Positions 42,916-52,307 of a stretch of 64,000 bases of DNA are shown here, piece after piece. Source of the DNA: Phycisphaerae bacterium (lineage in GTDB: Bacteria > Planctomycetota > Phycisphaerae > UBA1845 > UTPLA1); the NCBI GenBank assembly GCA_035275405.1, contig DATEMU010000012.1:186001-250000 (forward strand), written 5' to 3'. How positions within the stretch are numbered: position 1 is the stretch's first letter; the number at the start of each line of letters is the position of its first letter. A program made the translations under genes and the position numbers. The notes under the pieces were generated by a model. The model was not told the DNA's origin and made no database searches. It saw nothing but the letters and a program-made list of their open reading frames with translations.

Positions 42916-44193
42916 TTACCGTCTTCGCGCCATCGGGGCCTCGGCGTTGGCGTTCGCGCGTGCACGACCCTCGGCGGGATGGTCGGGTTCCTCGGGCGGT
43001 TCAAAGGGCACGGCGAGGGGGCTGGCCAGGGGCATTTTGGTGTAGACGATCCAGAGCCACAGGAGGCCGGCGACGAAGCACCCGACGCTGATGGCCTGCG
43101 AGATCGTCAATCCCCCGACGTCGAGCGGGTTGTCCTGGCGGATTGCCTCCAAGAGCAAGCGCGAGATGGAATACAGAATGAGAAACCAGCCGAGGAGGAT
43201 GCCATGCCGCTTGCGATAATAAAAGAGCACTGTGAGGAACCAGCAGATCAGCATGCCGCTGATAAACTCGTAGATCTGCGTGGGATGGACCGGTTTGGAT
43301 CGATAGGCGCTCGCGAGCTGCGCCAGCTCGGCGACCGTGAGTCCGTATTTTCGCGCTTGCCTCTCCACCACGCCGATCCCGGTGCTGAGTTCGTGAGTCA
43401 TCAGCGCCTTTCGCGCCGACTCTTCGCGCTCGCCCGCGAGCTTCAGCGCCGCCGGCTCGGCTTTTTCAGTTTGCAGACGGGTCAATTCCGTTAAAGCGGC
43501 CTGGTATTGCGACTGAAGCTGCGCGGCCGTACGGCCCTCGTCCTTCAGTGCGGCATCGATGTAATCGCGGGACAGCGGATAGCTCTCCCCCCCATGGCGC
43601 GAATAGATCAATTCTTTAGGAAGTGTGAGCTGCCCGAATTGGTACTGCTGCCCCATGGCCGGACTTCCGTAGGGAAAATGTACGGCCCAGGGTAGTGCCG
43701 CCTTGTTCCACGCCGGGTCATGCTCATCCACGCACGTCGACCCCCAGCAGCACCCGTTGAGGAAACAGCCGATTCGCGTAATGGCCAGTCCCCAGGCCAG
43801 CGACGGCACCGTGATGTCCAGGTACCATCGCGGCGAGGCCTTGGCGATATACCGCAAGTAGATCATGACCGCGGGGATGGTCAGGAGGGGCCCTCCCCAG
43901 AACTCGAGCCCTCCTGCTCGGATATCGAAGATCGCGGCGAAGGGATTAGGCTGGTTGGCGAAGCGCGTGTCCCAGTAGTGAATGACGAACATGGCCCGCG
44001 CCCCGGCGACGCCGAAGATCAGGCCGAGAAAGCCGATGTTGAGTTCAATGTCCGCGTTGGCCCGGCTCCGATCCGCCCTCCGGCAGCACATCCAGATGCC
44101 CGAGAGGAAGGCGATCATCATCATGACGCCGTAGCTCTTCACATCGGCAAGCCAGTCGGGCAGGTAGGGAATCTTGAAGAGCGTTGGGTACAT
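42916..44193 (-). CDS. lgt: Prolipoprotein diacylglyceryl transferase with a large insertion
   Basis: 425 residues, about 130 longer than usual. Lgt adds diacylglycerol to the lipobox Cys of prolipoproteins. Motifs are AGGLEFWGGPL (the HGGL-like region), the signature ITRIGCFLNGCCWG (residues 138-151, usually GRIGNFINGELWG) and HPTQIYEFISG (303-313). Only ~45 residues separate these two in E. coli Lgt, against ~150 here; the extra part holds a helical Gln/Glu/Ala-rich stretch (AAQLQSQYQAALTELTRLQT). Seven hydrophobic segments are visible. The many lipoproteins in this window are consistent with its presence. Confidence 0.92.
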   Translation of the reverse strand: MYPTLFKIPYLPDWLADVKSYGVMMMIAFLSGIWMCCRRADRSRANADIELNIGFLGLIFGVAGARAMFVIHYWDTRFANQPNPFAAIFDIRAGGLEFWGGPLLTIPAVMIYLRYIAKASPRWYLDITVPSLAWGLAITRIGCFLNGCCWGSTCVDEHDPAWNKAALPWAVHFPYGSPAMGQQYQFGQLTLPKELIYSRHGGESYPLSRDYIDAALKDEGRTAAQLQSQYQAALTELTRLQTEKAEPAALKLAGEREESARKALMTHELSTGIGVVERQARKYGLTVAELAQLASAYRSKPVHPTQIYEFISGMLICWFLTVLFYYRKRHGILLGWFLILYSISRLLLEAIRQDNPLDVGGLTISQAISVGCFVAGLLWLWIVYTKMPLASPLAVPFEPPEEPDHPAEGRARANANAEAPMARRR

Positions 44194-44264
44194 GGAGAAT
44201 GATGAATTACGTAGGACGAATGACGAAAGTTCCCGCGGCGGCCATCGGGGTGATCCTATCCGCC

Positions 44265-45128
44265 CTATTGCTGTAAATCCACGAGGAGATTGTCAATCAA
44301 TCGCACCTCGCCGACACGGATGGCTCCGGCCAGCATCAGCGGGCTTTGGGGTGGGAACGACGGAGCCAATGTCTCCGGATCGACGACGCTGAGATAATCG
44401 ACGCGAACCTCCGGATACTTGCCAATCTCCGCCCGCATGGCCGCGATGATTCGCCCCATCGATGGCTCCCCTGTCTTGAGCCAATCGCGGCCCACGCACA
44501 GCGCCCGATGGAGCGAAAGGGCCTGCTCGCGCTGTCCCGCCCTCAAGCGCGCGTTGCGGCTGGACAGCGCCAGGCCGTCGGCGTCGCGGACCAGCGGGCA
44601 CACCTCAATCCGCACCGGCATCCGCAAGTCCTTGACCATTCGCCGAATGATGACCGCCTGCTGGGCGTCCTTTTGCCCAAAATACGCCGCGTCCGGCTGC
44701 ACGATGTTGAACAGCTTGGCCACGACGGTGCAGACACCCTCAAAGTGCCCCGGTCGAAACGGCCCGCAGAGCGTGTCGGCCAGCGGGCCGGGACAGACTC
44801 GCGTCTGATCGCCCGCTGGGTAGATTTCATCATGCTCGGGCGCGAAGATCAGATCGACGCCTGCCTGGCGGCATCTCTCGCGATCGACGTCCATCGTCCG
44901 CGGGTAGGCCGAAAAATCTTCGTTTGGTCCGAACTGGGTCGGATTCACGTAGATGCTGACGACGACGTACGCAACGCTCTTCTTCGCCGCCTCCATCAGG
45001 CTGACATGGCCGGCGTGCAGGGCGCCCATGGTCGGCACGAAGCCGATGAGCCGGCTCCGTTCGCGGGCAGCGCCGACGGCCTGACGAACATGCTGGGCCA
45101 TCGTTACGATGGGAGGTTGATCGGCCAT
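44265..45128 (-). CDS. panC: Pantothenate synthetase
   Basis: 287 residues. PanC joins pantoate to beta-alanine at the expense of ATP. Signatures are GFVPTMGALHAGHVSLM (the HIGH-like motif), SIYVNPTQFGPNEDFSAYPR, FRPGHFEGVCTVVAKLFN, YFGQKDAQQAVIIRRMVKDL and LALSSRNARL. It is 9 bases after the end of pyrD on the same strand, so the two are probably cotranscribed even though pathways differ. ATG 45128 gives the full family length. Confidence 0.96.
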   Translation of the reverse strand: MADQPPIVTMAQHVRQAVGAARERSRLIGFVPTMGALHAGHVSLMEAAKKSVAYVVVSIYVNPTQFGPNEDFSAYPRTMDVDRERCRQAGVDLIFAPEHDEIYPAGDQTRVCPGPLADTLCGPFRPGHFEGVCTVVAKLFNIVQPDAAYFGQKDAQQAVIIRRMVKDLRMPVRIEVCPLVRDADGLALSSRNARLRAGQREQALSLHRALCVGRDWLKTGEPSMGRIIAAMRAEIGKYPEVRVDYLSVVDPETLAPSFPPQSPLMLAGAIRVGEVRLIDNLLVDLQQ

Positions 45129-45137
45129 CGGCGATTG

Positions 45138-46127
45138 TTATCCCTCTCCGCCCGCCTCGCGCTTTTGGTCGACCGCCCCACCCGGTTCGTAGCGCAGCGC
45201 GCCGATCAACTGCTGCACAGAAGTCAGTCCGCGTTTCGTCAAATAGGCCGCAAGCCCGTCAATGATCTTAACGGGCGTCGTCGGATCGACGTACAGCGCC
45301 GTCCCCACGCTAACCGCCGTCGCCCCGGCCAGCATGAACTCGACCGCGTCCTGCCAGCGGCTGATGCCGCCGATCCCGATAATCGGCACTCCTGCTTTGC
45401 GCGCGACTTCGCGATACACCTTGTTCACCAGATGCACCGCCATCGGCTTGATCGCCGGGCCGGATAGGCCGCCCGTTCCATTGGCCAGGACCGGTCGCTG
45501 GGTTTCGACATCGATCACCATTCCGAGAAACGTGTTGACCATGGAGAGGGCGTCGGCCCCGCCTTCGATCGCCGCGCGGGCCATCGCGCTCATATCCGTC
45601 ACGTTCGGCGATAGCTTAACGATGAGCACGCCGCGGCGCACGACCGGCCGCACCGCCGCGACGAGTTCGCGCAGGAGCTTCGCATCGGTCCCAAACATGA
45701 GCCCGTCGGCCACGTTCGGGCACGACACGTTCAACTCGATCCCCGCGATCGCAGGCGATTCGTCCACGCGGCGGCAAACCGTCACATAATCGTCGAGGCT
45801 GTGTCCGGCCACGTTGACGAAGACAGCCGTGCCCAACTTGGCGATCTCCGGCGCCTTGACGGCCATAAACTCCTCAAGCCCGACATTGGCCAGCCCGATC
45901 GCGTTGAGCATTCCCCCCGCCGTCTCGACAATCCGCTGCGGCGCGTTGCCCGGCCGCGGTTTGACCGTCACGCTTTTCGTGGTGAAACCCCCGAGCCGCG
46001 AAAGATCGACAAACGGCGCATACTCCTGCCCATACCCGCACGTCCCCGACGCCGTGAGTACAGGGTTCTTGAGGGTGAGTCGTCCAAGTGCGACAGACAG
46101 GTCGGGAATTGTCTCGCGAGTTTCCAT
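45138..46127 (-). CDS. pyrD: Dihydroorotate dehydrogenase, class 1B type catalytic subunit
   Basis: 329 residues. It oxidises dihydroorotate to orotate in pyrimidine synthesis. Signatures are LKNPVLTASGTCGYGQEYAP, FTTKSVTVKPRPGN, GGMLNAIGLANVGLEEFM, ELNVSCPNVADGLMFG (catalytic Cys, as in class 1), LIVKLSPNVTDMS and PIIGIGGISRWQDAVEFMLA. Class 1B uses PyrK as partner; no pyrK is nearby. ATG 46127 gives the family start. Pro-Gly tail VDQKREAGGEG is extra. Confidence 0.94.
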   Translation of the reverse strand: METRETIPDLSVALGRLTLKNPVLTASGTCGYGQEYAPFVDLSRLGGFTTKSVTVKPRPGNAPQRIVETAGGMLNAIGLANVGLEEFMAVKAPEIAKLGTAVFVNVAGHSLDDYVTVCRRVDESPAIAGIELNVSCPNVADGLMFGTDAKLLRELVAAVRPVVRRGVLIVKLSPNVTDMSAMARAAIEGGADALSMVNTFLGMVIDVETQRPVLANGTGGLSGPAIKPMAVHLVNKVYREVARKAGVPIIGIGGISRWQDAVEFMLAGATAVSVGTALYVDPTTPVKIIDGLAAYLTKRGLTSVQQLIGALRYEPGGAVDQKREAGGEG

Positions 46128-46393
46128 CAGTCTCCTTTCCAAGGCCTATTCTCTGCGTTCGTCCAATCGGGCGAAAGGGGGCGCCATGCGCTGGTGGAGG
46201 TCGTGTAGTTTCGGATAAGGTCAATTGCTCTGGTGATTTATGAATGTTTTCCGGCACGCCAAAATCCGGCACCGCAAAACAAACGACGGGATAGTTACTT
46301 ACTTGCGGACCGCGGGGATGTTGGGTACGCTCCTCCTCGACCTCGCGAAGGTTGTTTCAAGTCGTTGTTCGCGAAACACAAGGAGCACAAATC

Positions 46394-47833
46394 ATGCACA
46401 GGAATTCGATCGTTCGATTCACCCGAGTGGTTCTGCTCGTGGGGGCCTTTGGTTTCCTGGCCGGTGCGGCCTGTCCCATGGACAGCGACATGGACGGCGT
46501 CTCTGACGACGTGGACAACTGCGTCATGACGGCGAACGCCAATCAGGCGAATGCCGACGGGGATAACTTCGGCGATGCCTGCGACAACTGCGACGCCGTC
46601 GCCAATGACGATCAGGCGGATGGCGACGGGGACGGCGTCGGCAACGCGTGTGACAATTGCCCGGCCGTAGCCAACGCGGATCAAGCCGACGGCGACACGG
46701 ACGGCATCGGCGATGCCTGCGACAACTGTCCGACCGTCGCGAACGCGGACCAAGCCGACGAAGACGGCGACGGTCTCGGTGATGTCTGCGAGATTCTGGA
46801 CCTGGCGATGGGTGATCGAATTGCGGACAAGGTTTTCATCTATCGCGACGTCCGCGACGCCGCAGCGTTCGGCGAGGCCCCGGACGTCACGCTGGACAAC
46901 GCCACATCGATGATCGATCAGCCGCGGACCCTCGACATCGCGGACAACCGCCTCTATGTGGGCAATCTGGACAACGACACAGTGTTAATCTTCAACAACT
47001 TCCTGGCCCTGGCGAATAATCAAGCCCCCAACGTGATCTTGAACAACGCAGGCTCGACCATCGATAAGCCCAGCGATCTCCAGGTCTTCGGCGGCGACCT
47101 GTTCGTGGCCAACCAGGACACGAACACGGTCCTTATTTTCCGAGATGTCGCCACGCTGGCCAGCGCTGATCCGCCGGACGTCATCCTGAACAATGCCGGT
47201 TCCGGCATCAGTCAACCGGTGGGATTATTCGTTGCGGCCAACATTCTGTATGTGGCCAACAAGAACAATGACACGGTGACGATCTACAACGAAGTGGCGA
47301 CATTGGCCAACGCGGACCCTCCGGACGTGACGTTGAACATGGCCAACTCGCTAATCGACGAACCCCTACGCGCCTTCGTGTTCGACAATGTTCTGTACGT
47401 CACCAATGTCAACACGGGCAATGGCCGCCTCCTGGCCTTCAGTCCAGCTGACGGACTGACAAACAATCAGGCGCCCGATTTCGTTCTGGCTGGAGCCTCG
47501 GCGCTCGAAGACCCGATCGGCGTGACGGTGGTCGGCGGAAGGCTGTTCGTCACCAATACCGATGAAGACCACACGGCGTTTGTGGGATTCAACGATCCGG
47601 CGAGCATCGTGACGGGCCAGCTCCCGGATGTCATTCCCGATCCATTCGTGCGGGGGCCGGCAGACGAGATCGAAGGCATTCTGGGTTCGTTGTGGACGGC
47701 TAGCGAGGATGGCCAGGCGGTCTATGGCTATTTGAACGCGGCGGCCATCGTGGACGGACAATTCCCGGATATCGTGCTGTACGATCCCGACTTTGACGAG
47801 CCGAAGTCGCTGGTGGTCCGCGAGCGGCCGTAA
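46394..47833 (+). CDS. TSP3-repeat / beta-propeller lipoprotein, paralogue 1
   Basis: 479 residues. The signal peptide [16 protein letters not shown] ends in a clear lipobox. Next are five calcium-binding thrombospondin type 3 loops ([68 protein letters not shown]). The rest is a propeller of repeated blades with the consensus DVTLNNAGSxIxxPxxLxV...LYVANxxNDTVxIFxDVATLA. ATG 46394 is preceded by AAGGAGC. First of three adjacent paralogues; the blade unit is about 50 residues. Likely a surface-anchored or periplasmic lipoprotein; ligand unknown. Confidence 0.85.
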   Translation: MHRNSIVRFTRVVLLVGAFGFLAGAACPMDSDMDGVSDDVDNCVMTANANQANADGDNFGDACDNCDAVANDDQADGDGDGVGNACDNCPAVANADQADGDTDGIGDACDNCPTVANADQADEDGDGLGDVCEILDLAMGDRIADKVFIYRDVRDAAAFGEAPDVTLDNATSMIDQPRTLDIADNRLYVGNLDNDTVLIFNNFLALANNQAPNVILNNAGSTIDKPSDLQVFGGDLFVANQDTNTVLIFRDVATLASADPPDVILNNAGSGISQPVGLFVAANILYVANKNNDTVTIYNEVATLANADPPDVTLNMANSLIDEPLRAFVFDNVLYVTNVNTGNGRLLAFSPADGLTNNQAPDFVLAGASALEDPIGVTVVGGRLFVTNTDEDHTAFVGFNDPASIVTGQLPDVIPDPFVRGPADEIEGILGSLWTASEDGQAVYGYLNAAAIVDGQFPDIVLYDPDFDEPKSLVVRERP

Positions 47834-48007
47834 ATAATGGTTACTCGGATACTCTCCGCGCGTTTCATGGAGACGAATGGACCGTCCCCAACGATTCGCG
47901 CGCAGGATTCCGCTTGCAGGCGGATTCCGGAGTGATACGATCCCAATCGTGGCCGGCAAGTGTTCACGAAGAACCGGGTTTCTGATTCCTATCTGCGGAG
48001 CATCGAT

Positions 48008-49372
48008 ATGTTGAACAGTAGAGTCATTCGAATAGGTCAGTTCGTGTTTTCGCTCTCAGCTTTTGCGATATTAGCCGGTGCGGCCTGTCCCATGGACAGC
48101 GACATGGACGGCGTCTCCGACGACGTGGACAACTGCGTCATGACGGCGAACGCCAATCAGGCGAATGCCGATGGGGACAATTTCGGCGACGCCTGTGACA
48201 ACTGCGTCGCGGTCGCCAACAACGATCAGGGCGACGGTGATACGGACGGCTTCGGCGACGCCTGCGACAATTGCCCGACAGTGGCCAACGCGGACCAGGC
48301 GAACGAAGACGGCGACAGCCTGGGCGATGCCTGCGAGATACTGGACTTGGCGATGGGAGACGTAAGCAGTGACAAGGTGTACATCTACTACAACGCTCGC
48401 AATGCCGCCCCCGGCCAGGCGCCGGACGTGACTCTGGACATGGCGTCATCGATGATCTTCGGGCCGCGCTCTTTGGACCTGGTGGATAACCGCTTGTACG
48501 TGGGAAATCTCGATAACGACACCGTTTTGATCTTCAACGGCTTCCAGACTCTGGCCACAAACCAGGCCCCGAATGTGGTCTTGGACAATGCCGGTTCTAC
48601 GTTGGACAAACCCAGCGACATTCAAGTCTTTGATAATGATCTCTTTGTGGCCAATCAGAATAATGACACCGTGCTCATCTTTAAGGATGTGGCCACCCTG
48701 GCCAGCGCCGATCCGCCGGATGTGACCCTGAACAACGCGGGCTCGGGGATTGACCAACCTGTCGGCCTGGTCGTAGCAGCCAACATCCTATATGTGGCCA
48801 ACAAGGACGATGATACCGTAACGATTTACAACGACGTGGCCACGCTGGCCAACGCTGACCCGCCGGACGTGACCTTGAACATGGCCAATTCACTGGTTCA
48901 GGCTCCTATGCGAGTCTTCGTCTTTGACAACGTTCTTTACGTCGTGACCGAAGACCCCGGCGAAGGCCGGGTATTGGCCTTCAGCCCCGCCGATGCACTG
49001 ACGACCAATCAAGCGCCCGATTTTGTCCTCGCAGCAGGCTTGGACGATCCGATTGCCGTTACCGTGGTCGGCGGGCGTCTTTATGTCGCCAACACAGATG
49101 ACGAGGCCCCCGCGTTTGTTGGATTCAATGATCCAGCGACCCTGATGACCAACGACTTTCCGGACGTCTCGGTGATCACGTTCACCACCGTCAAGGACTC
49201 CGAAGAAATCGAGGGCATTCTTGGCACGCTTTGGATGACCGGGGCCGACAACACCGCAATCTACGGCTATCTCAATGCCGCTAGCATTGTCGAAGACCAA
49301 CCGCCCGACATTATTCTGTTCGACGCAACGATGGATGCTCCCAAATCGTTGGTCGTGCGCGAACGGCCATGA
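48008..49372 (+). CDS. TSP3-repeat / beta-propeller lipoprotein, paralogue 2
   Basis: 454 residues. The signal peptide FSLSAFAILAGAAC has a lipobox identical to that of paralogue 1 in its last residues. There are four TSP3 loops, one fewer than in paralogue 1 (the [14 protein letters not shown] unit is missing). The propeller blades are like those of paralogue 1, e.g. [20 protein letters not shown], with greatest likeness to paralogue 1 across the middle blades. It ends VVRERP like both sisters. The gap to paralogue 1 is ~175 bases with no obvious terminator or promoter; GGAG upstream of ATG may be the SD. Confidence 0.85.
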   Translation: MLNSRVIRIGQFVFSLSAFAILAGAACPMDSDMDGVSDDVDNCVMTANANQANADGDNFGDACDNCVAVANNDQGDGDTDGFGDACDNCPTVANADQANEDGDSLGDACEILDLAMGDVSSDKVYIYYNARNAAPGQAPDVTLDMASSMIFGPRSLDLVDNRLYVGNLDNDTVLIFNGFQTLATNQAPNVVLDNAGSTLDKPSDIQVFDNDLFVANQNNDTVLIFKDVATLASADPPDVTLNNAGSGIDQPVGLVVAANILYVANKDDDTVTIYNDVATLANADPPDVTLNMANSLVQAPMRVFVFDNVLYVVTEDPGEGRVLAFSPADALTTNQAPDFVLAAGLDDPIAVTVVGGRLYVANTDDEAPAFVGFNDPATLMTNDFPDVSVITFTTVKDSEEIEGILGTLWMTGADNTAIYGYLNAASIVEDQPPDIILFDATMDAPKSLVVRERP

Positions 49373-49427
49373 GTCAAACGTAGTCCTCGCAGAAGAGGCT
49401 TCTGGTTCTTAACCACGGAGTATCGCA

Positions 49428-50795
49428 ATGGTCAACGATGGAATCCTGCGATTCAGTCGCATCATGTTCTCGCTCACTGCTTTCACGATCCTAGCCGGAG
49501 CGGCCTGTCCCATGGACAGCGACATGGATGGCGTCTCCGACGACGTGGATAACTGCGTGATGACGGCGAACGCCAACCAGGCCAACGCCGACGGGGATAA
49601 CTTCGGCGATGCCTGCGACAATTGCGACGCGGTCGCCAACAACGACCAGGCCGACGGAGACACCGACGGCTTCGGCGATGCGTGTGACAATTGCCCGACC
49701 GTGGCCAACGCGGACCAGGCCGACGAAGATGGCGATGGCATTGGGGATGTGTGCGAGATCCTGGATCTGGTCACCGACGATCCCGTCGCCAGCAGGGTGT
49801 TTATCTATCGCGACGTCCGCAACGCGGCCCCGGCGGGTGAGGCGCCGGACGCCATCCTGGACAACGCCACGTCCCTGATCTCGAACCCCAACGCCCTCGA
49901 ACTCGCCGACAACCGGCTTTTTGTCGGTAACACCGGGACCAATACGGTCACGATCTACAACAATTTCCTGACGATCGCCAGCAACCAGGCCCCCAGTATC
50001 ATTCTGGACAACGCCGGTTCCGGCATCAGCAATCCCACGGACATGATCGTCTTCAACGGCGACCTGTACGTTGCCTGCGCGGGCAACCAAACGGTGCGGG
50101 TCTTCAGAGACGTGACGACGTTGGCGACCAATCAGGCGGCGGACATCGTGCTGGATAACGCGGGCTCGGGGATCACCAACCCGCAGAGCCTGACGGTCGT
50201 CGCGGACATTCTTTACGTTGCGAATGACGGCGGCAACACGGTCACCATTTATAACGATGTCGCCACGCTGGCGAACAATCAACCGCCGGACGTGACGCTG
50301 AACAATGCCATGTCGCTCATCAGCGGCGCCGAAGAAGTCGAGGTGTTTGACAACATCTTGTACGTCGGCCAGGACAATCCCGGCGAAGGCGGCGTCCTCA
50401 CCTTCAGCCCCGCCGATGGATTGACCAACAACCAGGCCCCCAACGTCGTGCTGGCCGGTCCGGCACGGATTGACGAGCCGGAGGGTATCGCCTTCAGCGG
50501 CGGGCGACTCTGGGTCTCCAACAGCGACGCCGACGCGATCGACATCGTAGGTTTCGACGACCCTGCCACGCTGGTCACCGGCCAGTCGCCCGACGTACGC
50601 CTGTCGGATGTCGCGCCGGATCCCGAACAGTTGGCAGGAATTCTGAACACCCTCTGGGTGGCCAGCGAGGATGCGACGTGCATCCACGGCTGGCTCAACG
50701 CCGCCGGGATTGAGGACGAGGATCCGCCGGATATTATCCTGTTCGATCCGGCCATGAACGAGCCGAAGGATGTCGTCGTCCGCGAGCGACCGTAG
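49428..50795 (+). CDS. TSP3-repeat / beta-propeller lipoprotein, paralogue 3
   Basis: 455 residues. The signal peptide [14 protein letters not shown] is followed by four TSP3 loops and a propeller that differs most from its sisters (blades such as [20 protein letters not shown] and [20 protein letters not shown]). It ends with the shared [11 protein letters not shown]. Only 55 bases separate it from paralogue 2, so they are probably one transcript. The terminator hairpin at 50824-50853 follows. An alternative is three independent genes with their own weak promoters. Confidence 0.85.
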   Translation: MVNDGILRFSRIMFSLTAFTILAGAACPMDSDMDGVSDDVDNCVMTANANQANADGDNFGDACDNCDAVANNDQADGDTDGFGDACDNCPTVANADQADEDGDGIGDVCEILDLVTDDPVASRVFIYRDVRNAAPAGEAPDAILDNATSLISNPNALELADNRLFVGNTGTNTVTIYNNFLTIASNQAPSIILDNAGSGISNPTDMIVFNGDLYVACAGNQTVRVFRDVTTLATNQAADIVLDNAGSGITNPQSLTVVADILYVANDGGNTVTIYNDVATLANNQPPDVTLNNAMSLISGAEEVEVFDNILYVGQDNPGEGGVLTFSPADGLTNNQAPNVVLAGPARIDEPEGIAFSGGRLWVSNSDADAIDIVGFDDPATLVTGQSPDVRLSDVAPDPEQLAGILNTLWVASEDATCIHGWLNAAGIEDEDPPDIILFDPAMNEPKDVVVRERP

Positions 50796-50823
50796 TGACC
50801 AGTGAAGGTCAATCACGCAGTGG

Positions 50824-50853
50824 CCGCTCACCAACCGAACGGGTGGTGAGCGG
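50824..50853 (+). terminator. Probable intrinsic terminator of the TSP3 lipoprotein cluster
   Basis: CCGCTCACCAACC-GAAC-GGGTGGTGAGCGG, a 13-bp stem with one mismatch, followed by TCCTTTCTT. It lies 28 bases after the third stop and also faces the convergent small gene at 50876. Confidence 0.65.
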
Positions 50854-50875
50854 TCCTTTCTTGCGCAGACATTAA

Positions 50876-51046
50876 CTACGCCGGCGACGTGGTGGCCGTT
50901 TCCAGTTCCTTGGGCCGTGCATCGGGTCCGGCTTCCTTGCGGTTCAGGCCGCGGACGACCGCCCAGACGACGGCCAACGTGACCATCATGGCGACGAAGC
51001 TGAAGAAGATCTTCTTCAGGTGCGGCGGAAGGTTTTTTAGGATCAT
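50876..51046 (-). CDS. 56-residue single-helix membrane protein
   Basis: A short reading frame on the minus strand encoding MILKNLPPHLKKIFFSF, then a hydrophobic helix VAMMVTLAVVWAVVRGL and a polar tail NRKEAGPDARPKELETATTS ending PA. The charge pattern (Lys before, Arg after the helix, acidic tail) is that of a small inner-membrane protein. No family recognised. It lies downstream of the methyltransferase gene on the same strand (84-base gap). The opposite-strand frame over the same bases lacks any such pattern and is a shadow. Confidence 0.55.
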   Translation of the reverse strand: MILKNLPPHLKKIFFSFVAMMVTLAVVWAVVRGLNRKEAGPDARPKELETATTSPA

Positions 51047-51130
51047 CGATGGATTATTTGTGGACCGGCCTGACGCGAGGATGAAAATGCGCTAACGCCG
51101 GAGTTATCGCGCGACCGCCCCCAGTGGCCA

Positions 51131-51853
51131 TTACGCCACGCCGACCGTCAAAAAGATCGGCGCCCAGATGCCGGTCTTGCGCTGGCGGACATCGACGAAC
51201 CCGGCGTCCTCGAAGTATTTTCGCATCACGCTCCACGGGGCGTGAAAGACCTTGGCCTCCGCCGTGCTCTCGGCGCGGGTGATGAAGACGTCGAACAGGA
51301 CCCAGCCGATGATGTTGTCCCGGAAGCCGTCGATGAGCATCAGCCGGCCGCCGGGGCGCAAAATCCGCTTCATCTCCCGGATCGCGACGGCCTGGTGCGG
51401 GTAGTGATGGAAAGAGTGGCTGCACGTCAGCACGTCAAACGACTCATCCGCGAAGGGCAGGTGCTCGGCGTCCCCGTTGACGAATCCCGGGGCGTCTTCA
51501 ACGGCCTTCGCCTTCGCCGCCGCCACGCCGCACATCGAGGCCGAATAGTCGAGCCCCACCAGCCGCCGCCCCGGCAGGCCGCTGCCCGCCACCATCGCCA
51601 GCCACGACCCCGTCCCGCTGCCGATGTCCAACAGGTCGAACTCACGCTCGTCGGCCCGCCGCCAGCGATAGAGCTCTTCCATGAACATCCGATAAGCCGG
51701 CCGAAACAGCAGGTGCTGGACAATCGAGGTGTCATAGCTTTGCGCCCACGAATCGAACTCGTGCCGCGCACGATGCTTGACGGCGTGCCGGACAACCGCC
51801 GGCTCAGGTGGGGAGGGCGGTGTTGCGGTGTGTTGCGGGTCGGCCTGGGCCAT
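51131..51853 (-). CDS. Class I SAM-dependent methyltransferase (UbiE-like)
   Basis: 240 residues. A short Pro/Thr-rich N terminus precedes FDSWAQSYDTSIVQHLLFRP, then motif I LLDIGSGTGSWLAMVAGSGL, VGLDYSASMCGVAAAKAKA, FVNGDAEHLPFADESFDVLT, SHSFHHYPHQAVAIREMKRI and LRPGGRLMLIDGF, as in menaquinone/ubiquinone-type methyltransferases. The C-terminal DAGFVDVRQRKTGIWAPIFL suggests a hydrophobic substrate. The substrate is not assignable. Longer upstream frames exist; ATG 51853 is where family similarity begins. Confidence 0.85.
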   Translation of the reverse strand: MAQADPQHTATPPSPPEPAVVRHAVKHRARHEFDSWAQSYDTSIVQHLLFRPAYRMFMEELYRWRRADEREFDLLDIGSGTGSWLAMVAGSGLPGRRLVGLDYSASMCGVAAAKAKAVEDAPGFVNGDAEHLPFADESFDVLTCSHSFHHYPHQAVAIREMKRILRPGGRLMLIDGFRDNIIGWVLFDVFITRAESTAEAKVFHAPWSVMRKYFEDAGFVDVRQRKTGIWAPIFLTVGVA

Positions 51854-52131
51854 ACCACGCCATTCTGGCACGGCTCGCCGGTGTGCGAAAGTCGACGCGA
51901 AAGTTTGTCGCCCCCGCGCGGCGGTGTGGTGGGATAGACGGCGTGGATCGCGATCTAAAGTCGACACTCGCCCCGGGACGATACGAGAATGCGGGTCGCC
52001 TGGGCGACCCGTGGCCCACAATCTGCGTTCGCAACTCGCCACCACATCGCGCTCGTCGGCGGAGCCGGCTTCGCGTTCACGAGCCTCGGGGATTTTCCAC
52101 GGGAGCCGGACGCAAGGTCCGGGCGACGGCC

Positions 52132-52296
52132 ATGTCGAAGCGAGAACTTATCGAACGGATCATGCAACTCAATCGGTCAGCCCGTCGCGAGTTTCTGCTC
52201 AGCTTCACGGAGAACGAGCTGGCCGATTACCTCCGGCAGCTCGAAGCCGTCGCACCGGCGCCGCTCAAGGCGAAAGCAGTTTGCGCGGTGTACTAA
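52132..52296 (+). CDS. Small conserved-looking helical protein
   Basis: 54 residues: MSKRELIERIMQLNRSARRE, then FLLSFTENELADYLRQLEAV and a short tail APAPLKAKAVCAVY. Two amphipathic helices with ELIERIM and ELADYLRQLE look like a compact helical hairpin. I have an impression of similar tiny proteins in planctomycetes but cannot verify it. The upstream part of the longer open frame is not coding-like. No clear SD. Lies alone between divergent and convergent genes. Confidence 0.5.
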   Translation: MSKRELIERIMQLNRSARREFLLSFTENELADYLRQLEAVAPAPLKAKAVCAVY

Positions 52297-52307
52297 GTTC
52301 GGACACC

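Noticed and set aside
50889-51095. 68-codon plus-strand frame
   Set aside because: Covers the same bases as the 56-residue minus-strand membrane protein, which has the better pattern.
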